Translations under genes and position numbers: made by a program
Part shown: positions 48,621-59,020 of the stretch, one piece after another
Layout: each line of letters opens with the position of its first letter
Numbering within the stretch: the stretch's first letter is position 1
The notes under the pieces: model-generated
What the model saw: only the letters and a program-made list of their open reading frames with translations
Told to the model about the DNA's origin: nothing
Database searches by the model: none
DNA from: Clostridia bacterium
Lineage (GTDB): Bacteria; Bacillota; Clostridia; Oscillospirales; Butyricicoccaceae
Assembly (NCBI GenBank): GCA_029099685.1
Contig: JAQXOO010000002.1
Span: forward strand, 42,184 to 106,183
Length of the DNA stretch: 64,000 nt
Reading direction: 5' to 3'

Positions 48621-50267
48621 ATGAAAAAGATCATTGCGTTGGTGCTGACATTGACCATGCTGCTGACCCTCTGTGCCTGTGGCAGCCAGGCCAGCCAGGA
48701 CATCGGTGAAAGTACTGCCGCTGCAGAGAATGTGAAGGTGGAGAGCGATCAGGGGAGCAGGCCTCGAAAAGGACCGCTCAAAGATCTGATGGATGCGCTG
48801 TTTCCGGAACAGGAGATATGGATGGGTATGCCGGCAGCGGAGTATTCTGGTGAGGTTGGCGAAGTGCAAGATTTTTATAATGGGGAACTCTATCGCTACC
48901 TGTATCTGGAAGAAGATTGCATGGCAGCCGGGACAGAACTGTATTTCCTGGAAAACGGCGGGCTTTCCATGGTATATGCGTATGGGACGCAGCTGACACC
49001 GGAAACACTGTCGGAAATCTGCGGCGATCCCATGTTTTTCAGGGAAGTGGACTGGGAGAGTGTTTCGTATTGGATCGTGGAGGACAACCTTTTGATCTAT
49101 TATTCGGCAGATGCGAGATTGGAACTGTATACAGAGGGGTGGGCTGGCCGGTTTTGTCCGGAACAATGGCTGACTGCAAAGTCCGGTCTCATCCTTGTTT
49201 CGGCTGGAGCGGAAGGCTTATATTGGTATCAGGACATCTTAAACTGGAAATACGGTTTGTATGAAGAAAGCACAGACTCCACACTTACCGAACCGCTGTA
49301 TGACGCTTGCGGTGATTTTGACCCAGAAGGTATGGCTCCTGTCCAGCGAGATGGTTATTGGGGTTATATCAACGCTGCGGGAGAGACGGTCATCGGTCAT
49401 TATTTTGAAAGCGCAGAGCCTTTTGTCGGCGATTGCGCTGTGGTTGAAGCTGATAAATGGGGCGCCATCGATCGAAAAGGCGATTATGTGGTGCAGCCGG
49501 AATATCACAGGATTACGATCCAGGATGGGTTTTTGATCGTAGATAAGTCCGGACGTTACGGAGCGTTTGACGCGGCTGGCCAGAGCATTGTTCCCGTTTC
49601 CGGAAAGCAGGGCTACGAGAATATCACCATCTGTAACGGTATCCTTTATGCGCAGTATGCCGAACGCTCTTATCATGCATATGATGAAAACGGTGATCGG
49701 TTGCTGCCGGAAGCCGAGTGTGTTACACTGCCGAAGAATGGGTTTCATATTGTCCGGATGCCCTATGAAAGCATCTACGGATGGACGACTTCCGGTTACA
49801 CATTCGCCGACGTGGCTTTTAACGTGCTTGGCACAACCTTGTACGACGAATTGACCGACTTCAGCGCCGCGGGTTACGCGGTCGGCAGCAATAACTGGGA
49901 AAGCTTCGATGTCATTGATACCCAGGGCAATGTGGTATATACACTTCCCGAGCTGAACAATGGGGACGGTATCACCAACTATGAATACGCCAACAGTTAT
50001 CTGGCCTGCGGCCATTATTCCATGTGGACATCCTTCCATTACGGCGTGACCAATTTGGAAACCGGGATCTTTACCGAGTATGACGTGGTGGAGCCGGTGG
50101 ATGGAACCGAGTGTGTGATCGTTACCGCAAAGTCTGGATTAAAAGGCCTGTACGAGCGGGACGAACTGTATTTTGACTGCGTTTATGACGATATCGTTTT
50201 TGATGGGGAAGCATTCACTGTCACCAGAGGCGCAGAGGTCTCCACATATGTTCCGACGGGAAACTGA
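48621..50267 (+). CDS. WG-repeat lipoprotein, 548 residues
   Basis: A lipoprotein signal with lipobox ending LCAC (Cys20 lipidated), then a Ser/Ala/Glu linker, then a mainly beta domain. WG repeats are evident from about residue 235: DGYWGYINAAGETV, DKWGAIDRKGDYVVQPEY, SGRYGAFDAAGQSIVP. WG-repeat proteins are abundant in bacteria and mostly uncharacterised. It would sit on the outer face of the membrane, paired with the cytosolic Sel1 protein. AAAAGGAG precedes the ATG. Terminator at 50359. Confidence 0.8.
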   Translation: MKKIIALVLTLTMLLTLCACGSQASQDIGESTAAAENVKVESDQGSRPRKGPLKDLMDALFPEQEIWMGMPAAEYSGEVGEVQDFYNGELYRYLYLEEDCMAAGTELYFLENGGLSMVYAYGTQLTPETLSEICGDPMFFREVDWESVSYWIVEDNLLIYYSADARLELYTEGWAGRFCPEQWLTAKSGLILVSAGAEGLYWYQDILNWKYGLYEESTDSTLTEPLYDACGDFDPEGMAPVQRDGYWGYINAAGETVIGHYFESAEPFVGDCAVVEADKWGAIDRKGDYVVQPEYHRITIQDGFLIVDKSGRYGAFDAAGQSIVPVSGKQGYENITICNGILYAQYAERSYHAYDENGDRLLPEAECVTLPKNGFHIVRMPYESIYGWTTSGYTFADVAFNVLGTTLYDELTDFSAAGYAVGSNNWESFDVIDTQGNVVYTLPELNNGDGITNYEYANSYLACGHYSMWTSFHYGVTNLETGIFTEYDVVEPVDGTECVIVTAKSGLKGLYERDELYFDCVYDDIVFDGEAFTVTRGAEVSTYVPTGN

Positions 50268-50358
50268 AAAGGGTAAACCTGCAAAAAGGCGCGTAGTTTT
50301 ATAGACATATTGGCAGATCACTGTGCCGGTACTATCTTTGAAAAGCAGTCCGAGAATA

Positions 50359-50400
50359 CAAAAGCACCCCGAAAAATTTCGGGGTGCTTGTTCTTGTTTT
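50359..50400. terminator. Bidirectional terminator between the WG lipoprotein gene and groEL
   Basis: AAGCACCCCGAAA / TTTCGGGGTGCTT with 2-base loop; T-rich on the plus side (GTTCTTGTTTT) and TTTTGTATT on the minus side. Confidence 0.85.
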
Positions 50401-50415
50401 GGTTTGGTGTTCGGC

Positions 50416-52071
<1,656 letters not shown>

Positions 52072-52103
52072 TTAAAAATACAGAATGTTTGGCGTCCGGC
52101 CGT

Positions 52104-52517
<414 letters not shown>

Positions 52518-52627
52518 CTATCTGTGAACATTCGCCAAAATGTTTGCACAACCGACGGCGTTCCGCTAATTGTGGAAAACACTGTGGAAAAAGTGAAAAA
52601 CTGCTGTGGAAAGGGCTGCCCGGGGGG

Positions 52628-53767
52628 TCAATACCGGTAGATGCGCTTGACCCGGTGGTTGGTGAGGCACAGGGGATAGCTCAGGTTCTGTCCGGTATAG
52701 CGCATCAGCTCCGCCAGGGGCAGCTTGGCGCCCCCCTGGGAGTAGCCGAAGACGGTCACCTGGTCGCCCACCCGGCAGGGAACGCCGGTGACGTCCACCA
52801 TGGTCTGGTCCATGGAGGTGGCCAGATACCTGCAGCGGGTGTCATTCACCAGCAGCACGCCGCCGGTGCCGCCCTGGGCCAGGGGCCGGAACAGGCCGTC
52901 GGCATAGCCGATGTCCACCGTGGCCACCATGGTGTCCCGGCGGCAGACGTAATGGTTGCAGTAGCCGCAGCTTTCACCGGCGGGAACGGTATGAATATTG
53001 GTGATAAAGGCCCGCCAGGAGACGCACTCCTCCACCCCCAGCCAGTTGGTGCCGTCGTCCATGGAATCATAGCCCATGTACAGGCTGCCGGGACGCACGT
53101 GGGTGGAGATCCGGTCATCCTTGAACCAGGAAGTGGCGCCGGTGTTGCAGCAGTGGATGTATTTGGGGGCAAACCCCGCCGCCCGCAGCTGGGCCACGGC
53201 CTGCTCAAATTTGGCATAGGCCACGGGAGTCTGGGGATCGTCGGTATAGGTGGCGTTGACAAAATGGGTGAACACGCCCTCCACCCGGAGATGCTCCAAA
53301 GTCTTCAAAAAGGCCAGCAGATCCTCCAGCGCCGCGCCCTGGCGGACGCCGATGCGGTTCATGCCGGTGTCGATCTTCAGCTGCACCCGGGCGGTTTTGC
53401 CCAGAGCGGCGGCGGCCTCGTCAGCCCACAGGGCGGTCTCCCGGCTGAAAACCGGCAGCAGCAGGTTGTTTTCCACGGCATAGGGCAGGGCGTGCCGGGG
53501 CGCGGGGCCCAGCAGCATGATGTCCACCTGGCGGAAGCCCGCCTGGCGCAGCAGCACGCCCTCGGAGGTCTGGGCCACCGCCATCACGTCGCAGTTCATG
53601 GTGTTCACCAGAAAATCCGCCATGGGGACCAGGCCGATGCCGTAGGCGTTGGCTTTGAGCACGGGGATGACGCCCCGGCGGCCTGCCGCGGCCTGCACCT
53701 TGCGGAAGCTCTCCTTCATCCTGCCGAAATCCACTTCCAGATAGGAATTGTACATACCGATATCCAT
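52628..53767 (-). CDS. Alanine-racemase-family protein (second paralogue)
   Basis: A 379-residue PLP enzyme of the alanine racemase family. The PLP lysine is in PVLKANAYG (Lys38), and the catalytic Tyr loop reads ESCGYCNHY, keeping the Tyr though the usual GYG is GYC. It is clearly diverged from the paralogue next door. It may racemise alanine, serine or a basic amino acid; specificity cannot be read from sequence. AAGGAG lies 7 bases before the ATG. The divergent neighbour's -35 is about 80 bases from its ATG. Confidence 0.8.
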   Translation of the reverse strand: MDIGMYNSYLEVDFGRMKESFRKVQAAAGRRGVIPVLKANAYGIGLVPMADFLVNTMNCDVMAVAQTSEGVLLRQAGFRQVDIMLLGPAPRHALPYAVENNLLLPVFSRETALWADEAAAALGKTARVQLKIDTGMNRIGVRQGAALEDLLAFLKTLEHLRVEGVFTHFVNATYTDDPQTPVAYAKFEQAVAQLRAAGFAPKYIHCCNTGATSWFKDDRISTHVRPGSLYMGYDSMDDGTNWLGVEECVSWRAFITNIHTVPAGESCGYCNHYVCRRDTMVATVDIGYADGLFRPLAQGGTGGVLLVNDTRCRYLATSMDQTMVDVTGVPCRVGDQVTVFGYSQGGAKLPLAELMRYTGQNLSYPLCLTNHRVKRIYRY

Positions 53768-53847
53768 ATCAATGCTCCTTTTGGGGAAAAATTCAGCTTT
53801 TGCATAGACAGCATACCTCTTTTTCGGCATTTTGGCAACCAAAAAAC

Positions 53848-53876
53848 TTGAAAGCCGGCGCGTAGGGGTATATAAT
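53848..53876 (+). promoter_or_regulatory. Promoter of alr
   Basis: TTGAAA, 17 bases, TATAAT, with initiation about 30 bases before the ATG. Confidence 0.8.
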
Positions 53877-53914
53877 AAATGATCGGAAATAAAGATACGA
53901 AAGGAAGTATCACC

Positions 53915-55054
53915 ATGTATAAAGAAGCTATCCGCCCCGTCTGGGCCGAGATCAACCTGTCCAACCTGGACTATAACATCAAGAATATCATGAAAAAGGT
54001 CGGCCCCGAGCGCCAGATCATCGGCGTCATCAAGGCCGATGCCTACGGCCACGGCTCCGTGGCCTGCGCCCAGGTGCTGCGGGACAACGGCTGCAAGATC
54101 TTTGCCATCGCCACCCTGCAGGAGGCCATCACCCTCCGTGAGGCCGGCGCCACCGAGGAGATCATCTGCCTGGGCCTGACCCCCGACCTGTACGCCGACA
54201 CCGTGGTGAAATACGACATCACCGCCGTCACCATGAGCGAAAGCAACGCAAAAGCCATCTCTGACGAGGCCGTAAAGCAGGGCAAGCAGGCCACCGTCCT
54301 GATCGCCGTGGACACCGGCATGGGCCGCATCGGCTACCAGGCCGAGGATGTGGACCTGGCCGCCCGGGAGATCGCCGCCATGCAGAAGATGCCCAACCTG
54401 ACCGTCAAGGGGATGTTCTCCCATATGTCCTCCGCCGACTGCATCGACAAGGCCTATGCCGCCTTCCAGGAGATGCGCTACAACAAGTTCTACGAGGGCC
54501 TGAAGGAGCGGGGCGTGGAGCTGAACTTCCGCACCTTTGCCAACTCCGCCTCCATTATGGAGATCCCTTCCGTCTATCATGACGCCGTCCGTCCCGGCAT
54601 CATCCTGTACGGCTGCTATCCCTCTGACGAGATGCGCCGGGAGGAGCTGGACATCAAGCCCGTCATGTCCGTCAAGGCCAACATCGTCCACCTGAAGGAG
54701 GTGGGACCCGGCTTCTCCGTGGGCTACGGCCGCCGCTACATCTCTCAAAAGCCCGCCAAGATCGCCACCATCGCCCTGGGCTACGCCGACGGTTATCCCC
54801 GTCCCTATTCCTCCCAGGCAAAGGTCATCGTCAACGGTGTGGTCTGCCCCATCGCCGGCAACATCTGCATGGACCAGTGCATGATCGACGTCACCGCCGT
54901 GCCCGATGTGAAGGTGGGGGACGAGGTCATCGTCATGGGCTCCGACGGCGTCAACAGCGTCACTGCCGATGACATCGCCCACGCCACCGGCACCATCAAT
55001 TACGAGATCACCTGCGCCTTTGGCCAGCGCTTGCCCAAGGTCTATGTAAAGTAA
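53915..55054 (+). CDS. alr: Alanine racemase
   Basis: A 379-residue canonical alanine racemase. The PLP lysine is Lys40 in VIKADAYGHG; the catalytic Tyr motif is SVGYGRRY; C-terminal IAGNICMDQCMIDVT is typical. It makes D-alanine for the wall. D-alanine is also an end product of the ornithine pathway in this window, so the enzyme can recover L-alanine from it. Start set by AAAGGAAG, 7 bases upstream. Divergent from the second paralogue. Confidence 0.95.
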   Translation: MYKEAIRPVWAEINLSNLDYNIKNIMKKVGPERQIIGVIKADAYGHGSVACAQVLRDNGCKIFAIATLQEAITLREAGATEEIICLGLTPDLYADTVVKYDITAVTMSESNAKAISDEAVKQGKQATVLIAVDTGMGRIGYQAEDVDLAAREIAAMQKMPNLTVKGMFSHMSSADCIDKAYAAFQEMRYNKFYEGLKERGVELNFRTFANSASIMEIPSVYHDAVRPGIILYGCYPSDEMRREELDIKPVMSVKANIVHLKEVGPGFSVGYGRRYISQKPAKIATIALGYADGYPRPYSSQAKVIVNGVVCPIAGNICMDQCMIDVTAVPDVKVGDEVIVMGSDGVNSVTADDIAHATGTINYEITCAFGQRLPKVYVK

Positions 55055-55068
55055 GAAGCAAACCGTCA

Positions 55069-55098
55069 GGGGCCGCCTTTTGGCGGCCCCGCTTTTTA
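55069..55098 (+). terminator. Terminator of alr
   Basis: GGGGCCGCC-TTTT-GGCGGCCCC then GCTTTTT. Confidence 0.88.
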
Positions 55099-55105
55099 TC
55101 AGGAT

Positions 55106-56008
55106 ATGCTGTTTCACGAAGTCATCACCGATTTGAAAAGCTGGGGGCGGGTCTTTCAGGACCCGGCCCTGTTCACGCCGCTGGCCCGGGCCGTGTTTGA
55201 ACAGGCGGGCCGGCCCTTTCCCAGCCTGGAATGCTGCCTTCCCGGCTCCAATGCCGTCTTTCGCGCCGGAGACGCCGTTCTGAAGATCTTCGCACCGGAA
55301 GAAACCGGGATCGGGGGAGCGGAGGAATTTCTGGCGGAACGCTATGGACTGGAGCGGGCGGCGGCCCTGGGCGTTCCCGCGCCCAGGATGCTGGCTTCCG
55401 GCCTTCTCCGGGACCGGGATGCGTTCCGCTGGCTGCTGTTGGAGCGGGTGGAGGGCTTTCCGCTGTCCTGCGGGACGGAAAAGCTGTCCCCGGAAGACTG
55501 GCGAGGCATCGGCGGGCAGCTCCAGAGGGCGGTGGAGCAGCTGGACGGGCCCTGCCTGCCCTTTCGGGAGCGGACCCTGCGGGAGCCGTCGGCGGAAGAA
55601 CGGTGGACGCCGTTTCCGGCGTCTTTCCGGGCGCGGCGGGAGGCCTGCCTGGCCCGGGCCGGGACGGGGGATGTGTTTGTCCACGGGGACCTGAGCGGAG
55701 ACAACCTGCTGGTGGGGCCGGACGGGCGGCTGGTCCTGATCGATTTTGCCGATGCCCGCACCGCGCCCTTTGAGACGGAGCTGGCGGCGCTGGTATGCGA
55801 TGGATTCCGCTTTCCGCCGGACTATCTTCTGGGCTTTCTGGGGACGTTTGACCGGGAAGAATTGGAGGATCAGCTCACCCTGGGCCTGCTGCTCCACGAT
55901 TACGGCGCCTGGATCATCCGCGACCGGGTGGGCGCTCCGGAAACGTTTGCCACGCCGGAAGACCTGAAACGCGCCTTAATGGAGAAGCTGCCCCGGGAGC
56001 CCGGGTAA
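55106..56008 (+). CDS. Phosphotransferase of the aminoglycoside phosphotransferase (APH) fold
   Basis: A 300-residue APH/choline-kinase-like protein. The Brenner motif VHGDLSGDNLLV and the DFG-type metal motif LIDFADA are both intact, so it is likely an active small-molecule kinase. Substrate unknown; a resistance role is not implied, since many house-keeping sugar or amino-acid kinases share this fold. The SD before the ATG is weak (CAGGA). It begins 8 bases after the alr terminator, so readthrough may help express it. Confidence 0.75.
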   Translation: MLFHEVITDLKSWGRVFQDPALFTPLARAVFEQAGRPFPSLECCLPGSNAVFRAGDAVLKIFAPEETGIGGAEEFLAERYGLERAAALGVPAPRMLASGLLRDRDAFRWLLLERVEGFPLSCGTEKLSPEDWRGIGGQLQRAVEQLDGPCLPFRERTLREPSAEERWTPFPASFRARREACLARAGTGDVFVHGDLSGDNLLVGPDGRLVLIDFADARTAPFETELAALVCDGFRFPPDYLLGFLGTFDREELEDQLTLGLLLHDYGAWIIRDRVGAPETFATPEDLKRALMEKLPREPG

Positions 56009-56024
56009 AATCTGTATCCACAGG

Positions 56025-56062
56025 AAAAAAGTTCTGCAAAAGCAGAACTTTTTTGTTTTTTT
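56025..56062 (+). terminator. Terminator after the APH-fold gene
   Basis: AAAAAAGTTCTGC-AAAA-GCAGAACTTTTTT followed by GTTTTTTT. Confidence 0.9.
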
Positions 56063-56122
56063 CCGGTCTATATGAGTAAGAAAACCAAAAAACGGAAAGA
56101 ACGTAAAAAGGAGGCCGCATTT

Positions 56123-56431
56123 ATGATCCGACAGGAACTGGGACCGTACATTTGTGAGGAACGCACCTGCCGCCGCTGCCGTGCCGCCGGTGACCGGGGA
56201 CGCGGGGAGCGCCTGGCCTCCCGGCTGGCTGCCGCCGCCTTTTTGCTGTGCGGCCTGGCGGTGGTGCTGCTGGACGGCGGCCTGCCGGCGGCTGTCCTTC
56301 TGGGTCTGTTGGCGGGCGGAACGGCCCTGGCCCTGACCCTTGCCGCCTGCGAAGGGAGGACCCGGCGCCGTGTGCGGGCCTGCGGCGGCTGCCAACAGGC
56401 TCCCGCGGCAGCCCTGCTTCATCAGAACTGA
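56123..56431 (+). CDS. Small Cys-rich membrane protein, 102 residues
   Basis: AAAAGGAGG lies 8 bases before the ATG; an in-frame ATG 51 bases upstream lacks an SD and would add only a Lys-rich stretch. The protein has a Cys pair near the N-terminus (CEERTCRRC), two hydrophobic segments (about 35-75) in a hairpin, and CGGC near the C-terminus. No named family. The Cys pairs could bind metal or be redox active. No clear promoter seen. Confidence 0.5.
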   Translation: MIRQELGPYICEERTCRRCRAAGDRGRGERLASRLAAAAFLLCGLAVVLLDGGLPAAVLLGLLAGGTALALTLAACEGRTRRRVRACGGCQQAPAAALLHQN

Positions 56432-56467
56432 AATTTTTCCCAAGCCCCTTTTCGGCCCCGCAAGGTA

Positions 56468-56496
56468 TCGACAAGGGGTTGATTTTTTGGTATAAT
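56468..56496 (+). promoter_or_regulatory. Promoter of the nfeD operon
   Basis: TCGACA, 17 bases, TATAAT, ending 37 bases before the nfeD ATG. Confidence 0.6.
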
Positions 56497-56533
56497 ATTA
56501 ACAAAGAACCAATGAGAAACGAGGAGGACGCTT

Positions 56534-56971
56534 ATGAATATACCTGATTACTTGCTTTGGCTTGGGCTGGTCATCGTCTTTGGCATCGTAGAAGCCGCCA
56601 CCATGGGTCTGACCTCCATCTGGTTTGCTGTGGGTGCGCTGGCAGCTATGGTGAGCGCCGTCTGCCACGCACCCCTGGGCTGGCAGATCGCCGTTTTTGT
56701 GGTGGTTTCCGGCGTCGCCGTCTGGTTCACCCGGGGAAAGGTGCAGAAGCAGTTCAACCGGGGCCGTGAAGCAACCAATGCCGACCGCATCATCGGCCAT
56801 GTGGGCGTGGTACAGGAGACCATCGATAACCGGGAGGCCGTAGGCCTGGTCAAGGTAGACGGAACCCTCTGGTCGGCCCGCAGCCTCACCGATCAGCCCA
56901 TCCCCGCCGGGGCTGAAGTGGTCATCCGCTCCATTGAGGGCGTCAAGGTGCTGGTTACGCCCGCCGAATAA
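56534..56971 (+). CDS. NfeD-family membrane protein
   Basis: A 145-residue short-form NfeD: two or three TM helices in the first 75 residues, then a C-terminal OB-fold domain (GHVGVVQETIDNREAVGLVKV, LWSARS). Such proteins form the standard partner of SPFH/stomatin proteins in membrane microdomains, and an SPFH gene follows in this operon. AGGAGG lies before the ATG. No protease domain, so it is not the long ClpP-class form. Confidence 0.9.
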   Translation: MNIPDYLLWLGLVIVFGIVEAATMGLTSIWFAVGALAAMVSAVCHAPLGWQIAVFVVVSGVAVWFTRGKVQKQFNRGREATNADRIIGHVGVVQETIDNREAVGLVKVDGTLWSARSLTDQPIPAGAEVVIRSIEGVKVLVTPAE

Positions 56972-56985
56972 AGGAGGGCTGCGCC

Positions 56986-57207
56986 ATGAAGTGCCCCTGT
57001 TGCGGCGGCGAGATGCGGGAGGGCTGGCTCCAGAGTACCCGTCCTTTCTTCTGGGGCGAAGAACCGAATGAACGGTTTTGGTGTTCGCCTCAAAAGAAGA
57101 AAGGCGAGTTCTGGGTGAGTGAGGGCTTTTGGGAAGGCTCCAGTGCCCCCGCCTCTTACTGCGAAGCCTGCAAAAAGATCATTGTGTCGGTGGAACCCGG
57201 CAAATAA
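56986..57207 (+). CDS. Small zinc-ribbon protein, 73 residues
   Basis: CPCCGGEM near the start and CEACKK near the end form a C-x2-C / C-x2-C zinc ribbon around a Trp-rich core (RPFFWGEE, RFWCS). It resembles DUF6487-type small proteins. Function unknown. It is inserted between nfeD and the SPFH gene and transcribed with them; AAAGGAGG precedes the ATG, 14 bases after nfeD. Confidence 0.75.
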   Translation: MKCPCCGGEMREGWLQSTRPFFWGEEPNERFWCSPQKKKGEFWVSEGFWEGSSAPASYCEACKKIIVSVEPGK

Positions 57208-57250
57208 CCGTTAAATCACAATTTTTTGAAACAATAAAGGAGGAAAATCT

Positions 57251-58174
57251 ATGTTCGCACCGTTGTTTTTGGCGTCTGTCCTGAGCTATGGCGTGATTGC
57301 CGTCATCGTGGTCCTGCTCATCATCCTGGTGGTGTCCAACGTCATCATCGTTCCCCAGGCCTGCGCCTACGTCATCGAGCGCCTGGGCGCTTACCAGCAG
57401 ACCTGGCAGACCGGCCTGCACTTCAAGATCCCCCTGATCGACCGCGTAGCCAACAAGGTCACTTTGAAGGAGCGCATCGCCGACTTCAAGCCCCAGCCGG
57501 TGATCACCCGGGACAATGTCACCATGCAGATCGATACCGTGGTCTACTTCTTCGTGTCCGACCCCAAGCTGTATACCTACGGCGTGGTGCAGCCCATGTC
57601 CGCTATCGAAAACCTGACCGCCACCACCCTGCGCAACCTGATCGGTGAGCTGGAGCTGGACCAGACCCTCACCTCCCGGGATATCATCAACAGCAAGATG
57701 CGCGCCATCCTGGACGAGGCCACGGACCCCTGGGGCATCAAGGTCAACCGCGTGGAGCTGAAGAACATCATCCCGCCCCGCGAGATCCAGGACGCCATGG
57801 AGCGCCAGATGAAGGCCGAGCGTGAGCGCCGTGAGGCCATCCTGAAGGCCGAGGGCGAAAAGAAGTCCGCCATCCTCATCGCCGAGGGTGAAAAGGAATC
57901 CGCCATCCTGCGGGCCGAGGCCGTCAAGCAGCAGAAGATCAAGGAGGCCGAAGGCCAGGCAGAGGCGCTGATGAAGGTCCAGAGCGCCCTTGCCGATTCC
58001 ATCAAGCTGCTGAACGAGGCCGACGCCTCTGACGCGGTCATCCGGCTGAAGGCGCTGGAGGCCTTCCAGGCCGCCGCCAACGGACAGGCCACCAAGATCA
58101 TCATTCCTTCCGAGCTGCAGGGCCTGGCGGGTCTGGCCACCGGCGTGGTGGAGACCGTCAAGGGCCAGCAGTAA
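57251..58174 (+). CDS. SPFH/stomatin-family membrane protein
   Basis: A 307-residue stomatin/prohibitin-like protein: one N-terminal TM helix (about residues 8-30), the SPFH domain (about 35-190), and a Glu/Ala/Lys-rich coiled coil (about 190-270; ILKAEGEKKSAILIAEGEK). It should oligomerise and scaffold membrane microdomains with NfeD. AAAGGAGG lies before the ATG. Similar to QmcA/YbbK-type proteins. Confidence 0.93.
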   Translation: MFAPLFLASVLSYGVIAVIVVLLIILVVSNVIIVPQACAYVIERLGAYQQTWQTGLHFKIPLIDRVANKVTLKERIADFKPQPVITRDNVTMQIDTVVYFFVSDPKLYTYGVVQPMSAIENLTATTLRNLIGELELDQTLTSRDIINSKMRAILDEATDPWGIKVNRVELKNIIPPREIQDAMERQMKAERERREAILKAEGEKKSAILIAEGEKESAILRAEAVKQQKIKEAEGQAEALMKVQSALADSIKLLNEADASDAVIRLKALEAFQAAANGQATKIIIPSELQGLAGLATGVVETVKGQQ

Positions 58175-58217
58175 CCGGCATTCCGCCGCCTGGCGGGCCG
58201 GAACAAAGGGTTTTGCT

Positions 58218-58262
58218 GCCGTTCCCATGCGCTTATGGCCCATGGGAACGGCTTCTTTTTTT
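58218..58262 (+). terminator. Terminator of the nfeD-SPFH operon
   Basis: GCCGTTCCCATG / CATGGGAACGGC, 11-base loop, then TTCTTTTTTT. Confidence 0.88.
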
Positions 58263-58277
58263 GCGCGGGGCGCGCCG

Positions 58278-58742
58278 TTACGGCGGACTGCTGCCGTCAG
58301 ACTGCTCGCCGGGCGGTTCGTCAGACTGCCCGTCAGACGGTCCGGCGGGCGGCTGCGCCTGCTCCGGGCCTTCCTTCAGCGTCTTGATGCCCCAGACAAA
58401 ATAGACCGTGTGAAGCAGCCACACGCAGCACAGCGCCACCCGGCCCACCGGGACCCGGCACATCATGCAAAAGCCCGCCGCCATGAGCAGCGTCACCGTG
58501 CCCATGATGCGCAGCTTGGCGCGCAGCGTCATGCCGCGGCCCTGGACATAGCTTTCCAGATTGCTTTTGTAGAGCCGGGTGCCCACGAACCACTGGTGCA
58601 GGCGCTCTGAGCTTTTGGAAAAGCACACTGCCGCCAGCAGCAGAAAGGGAAAGGTGGGGATCAGCGGAAGCACCGCCCCCACGGCCCCCAGCGCCACGCC
58701 CAAACAGCCCAGGGCGATGCAGAGCCCTTTTCGGAGCCTCAC
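58278..58742 (-). CDS. DUF454 (YbaN-like) inner membrane protein
   Basis: A 154-residue YbaN-type protein: TM helices at about 7-40 and 80-120 with the family LPLIPTFPFLLLAAVCFSKS segment. The C-terminal 25 residues are Pro/Gly/Ser/Asp rich and low complexity. Function unknown. The start is GTG; a weak SD (CAGGTGA) overlaps the end of the small ORF before it, so it depends on coupling to that ORF. Confidence 0.82.
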   Translation of the reverse strand: MRLRKGLCIALGCLGVALGAVGAVLPLIPTFPFLLLAAVCFSKSSERLHQWFVGTRLYKSNLESYVQGRGMTLRAKLRIMGTVTLLMAAGFCMMCRVPVGRVALCCVWLLHTVYFVWGIKTLKEGPEQAQPPAGPSDGQSDEPPGEQSDGSSPP

Positions 58743-58748
58743 TGCCGG

Positions 58749-58841
58749 TCACCTGTCTTTTTTCCGCCGCGCCGTCCGCCGGTGCAGCCGGGGAACCACC
58801 CCCTTTTCTTTCTGGGGTTTGCCCTTGCGGTCATCTGTCAT
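58749..58841 (-). CDS. 30-residue very basic peptide before the DUF454 gene
   Basis: MTDDRKGKPQKEKGVV then a run ending RRTARRKKDR; 13 of 30 residues are Lys or Arg and one is His. AGGAGGG lies 5 bases before the ATG. It ends 6 bases before the GTG of the DUF454 gene. It may be a coupler that opens the downstream GTG, or a real nucleic-acid-binding peptide. Confidence 0.5.
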   Translation of the reverse strand: MTDDRKGKPQKEKGVVPRLHRRTARRKKDR

Positions 58842-58959
58842 GAAAACCCTCCTGTCGGCCGGCCTGCGCCGGCCCTGTGAATTGTGAGCGCCGCACTCCG
58901 GGAAGGGGCTGCGCTCCTTTCACTCATATGCCCCGCGCCCGCGGGATAGACTGGAGGAC

Positions 58960-58990
58960 AAAACAGAAAAAGCCGTCCGAAGACGGCTTT
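58960..58990 (-). terminator. Terminator of the mtaB-LUD operon
   Basis: AAAGCCGTC-CGAA-GACGGCTTT; on the minus strand followed by TTCTGTTTTG. Confidence 0.8.
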
Positions 58991-59020
58991 CGCGGAAAAA
59001 ATTGGGGGCGGGAGGAACGA

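Noticed and set aside
52628..55897. A 1089-codon minus-strand frame ending in the racemase paralogue
   Set aside because: Only the last 379 codons (from 53767) are the real gene behind an SD; the rest is antisense to alr and the APH-fold gene.
55106..56008. Calling the APH-fold gene an aminoglycoside resistance gene
   Set aside because: The fold is shared by many metabolic kinases and there is no mobile context; the substrate cannot be read from sequence.
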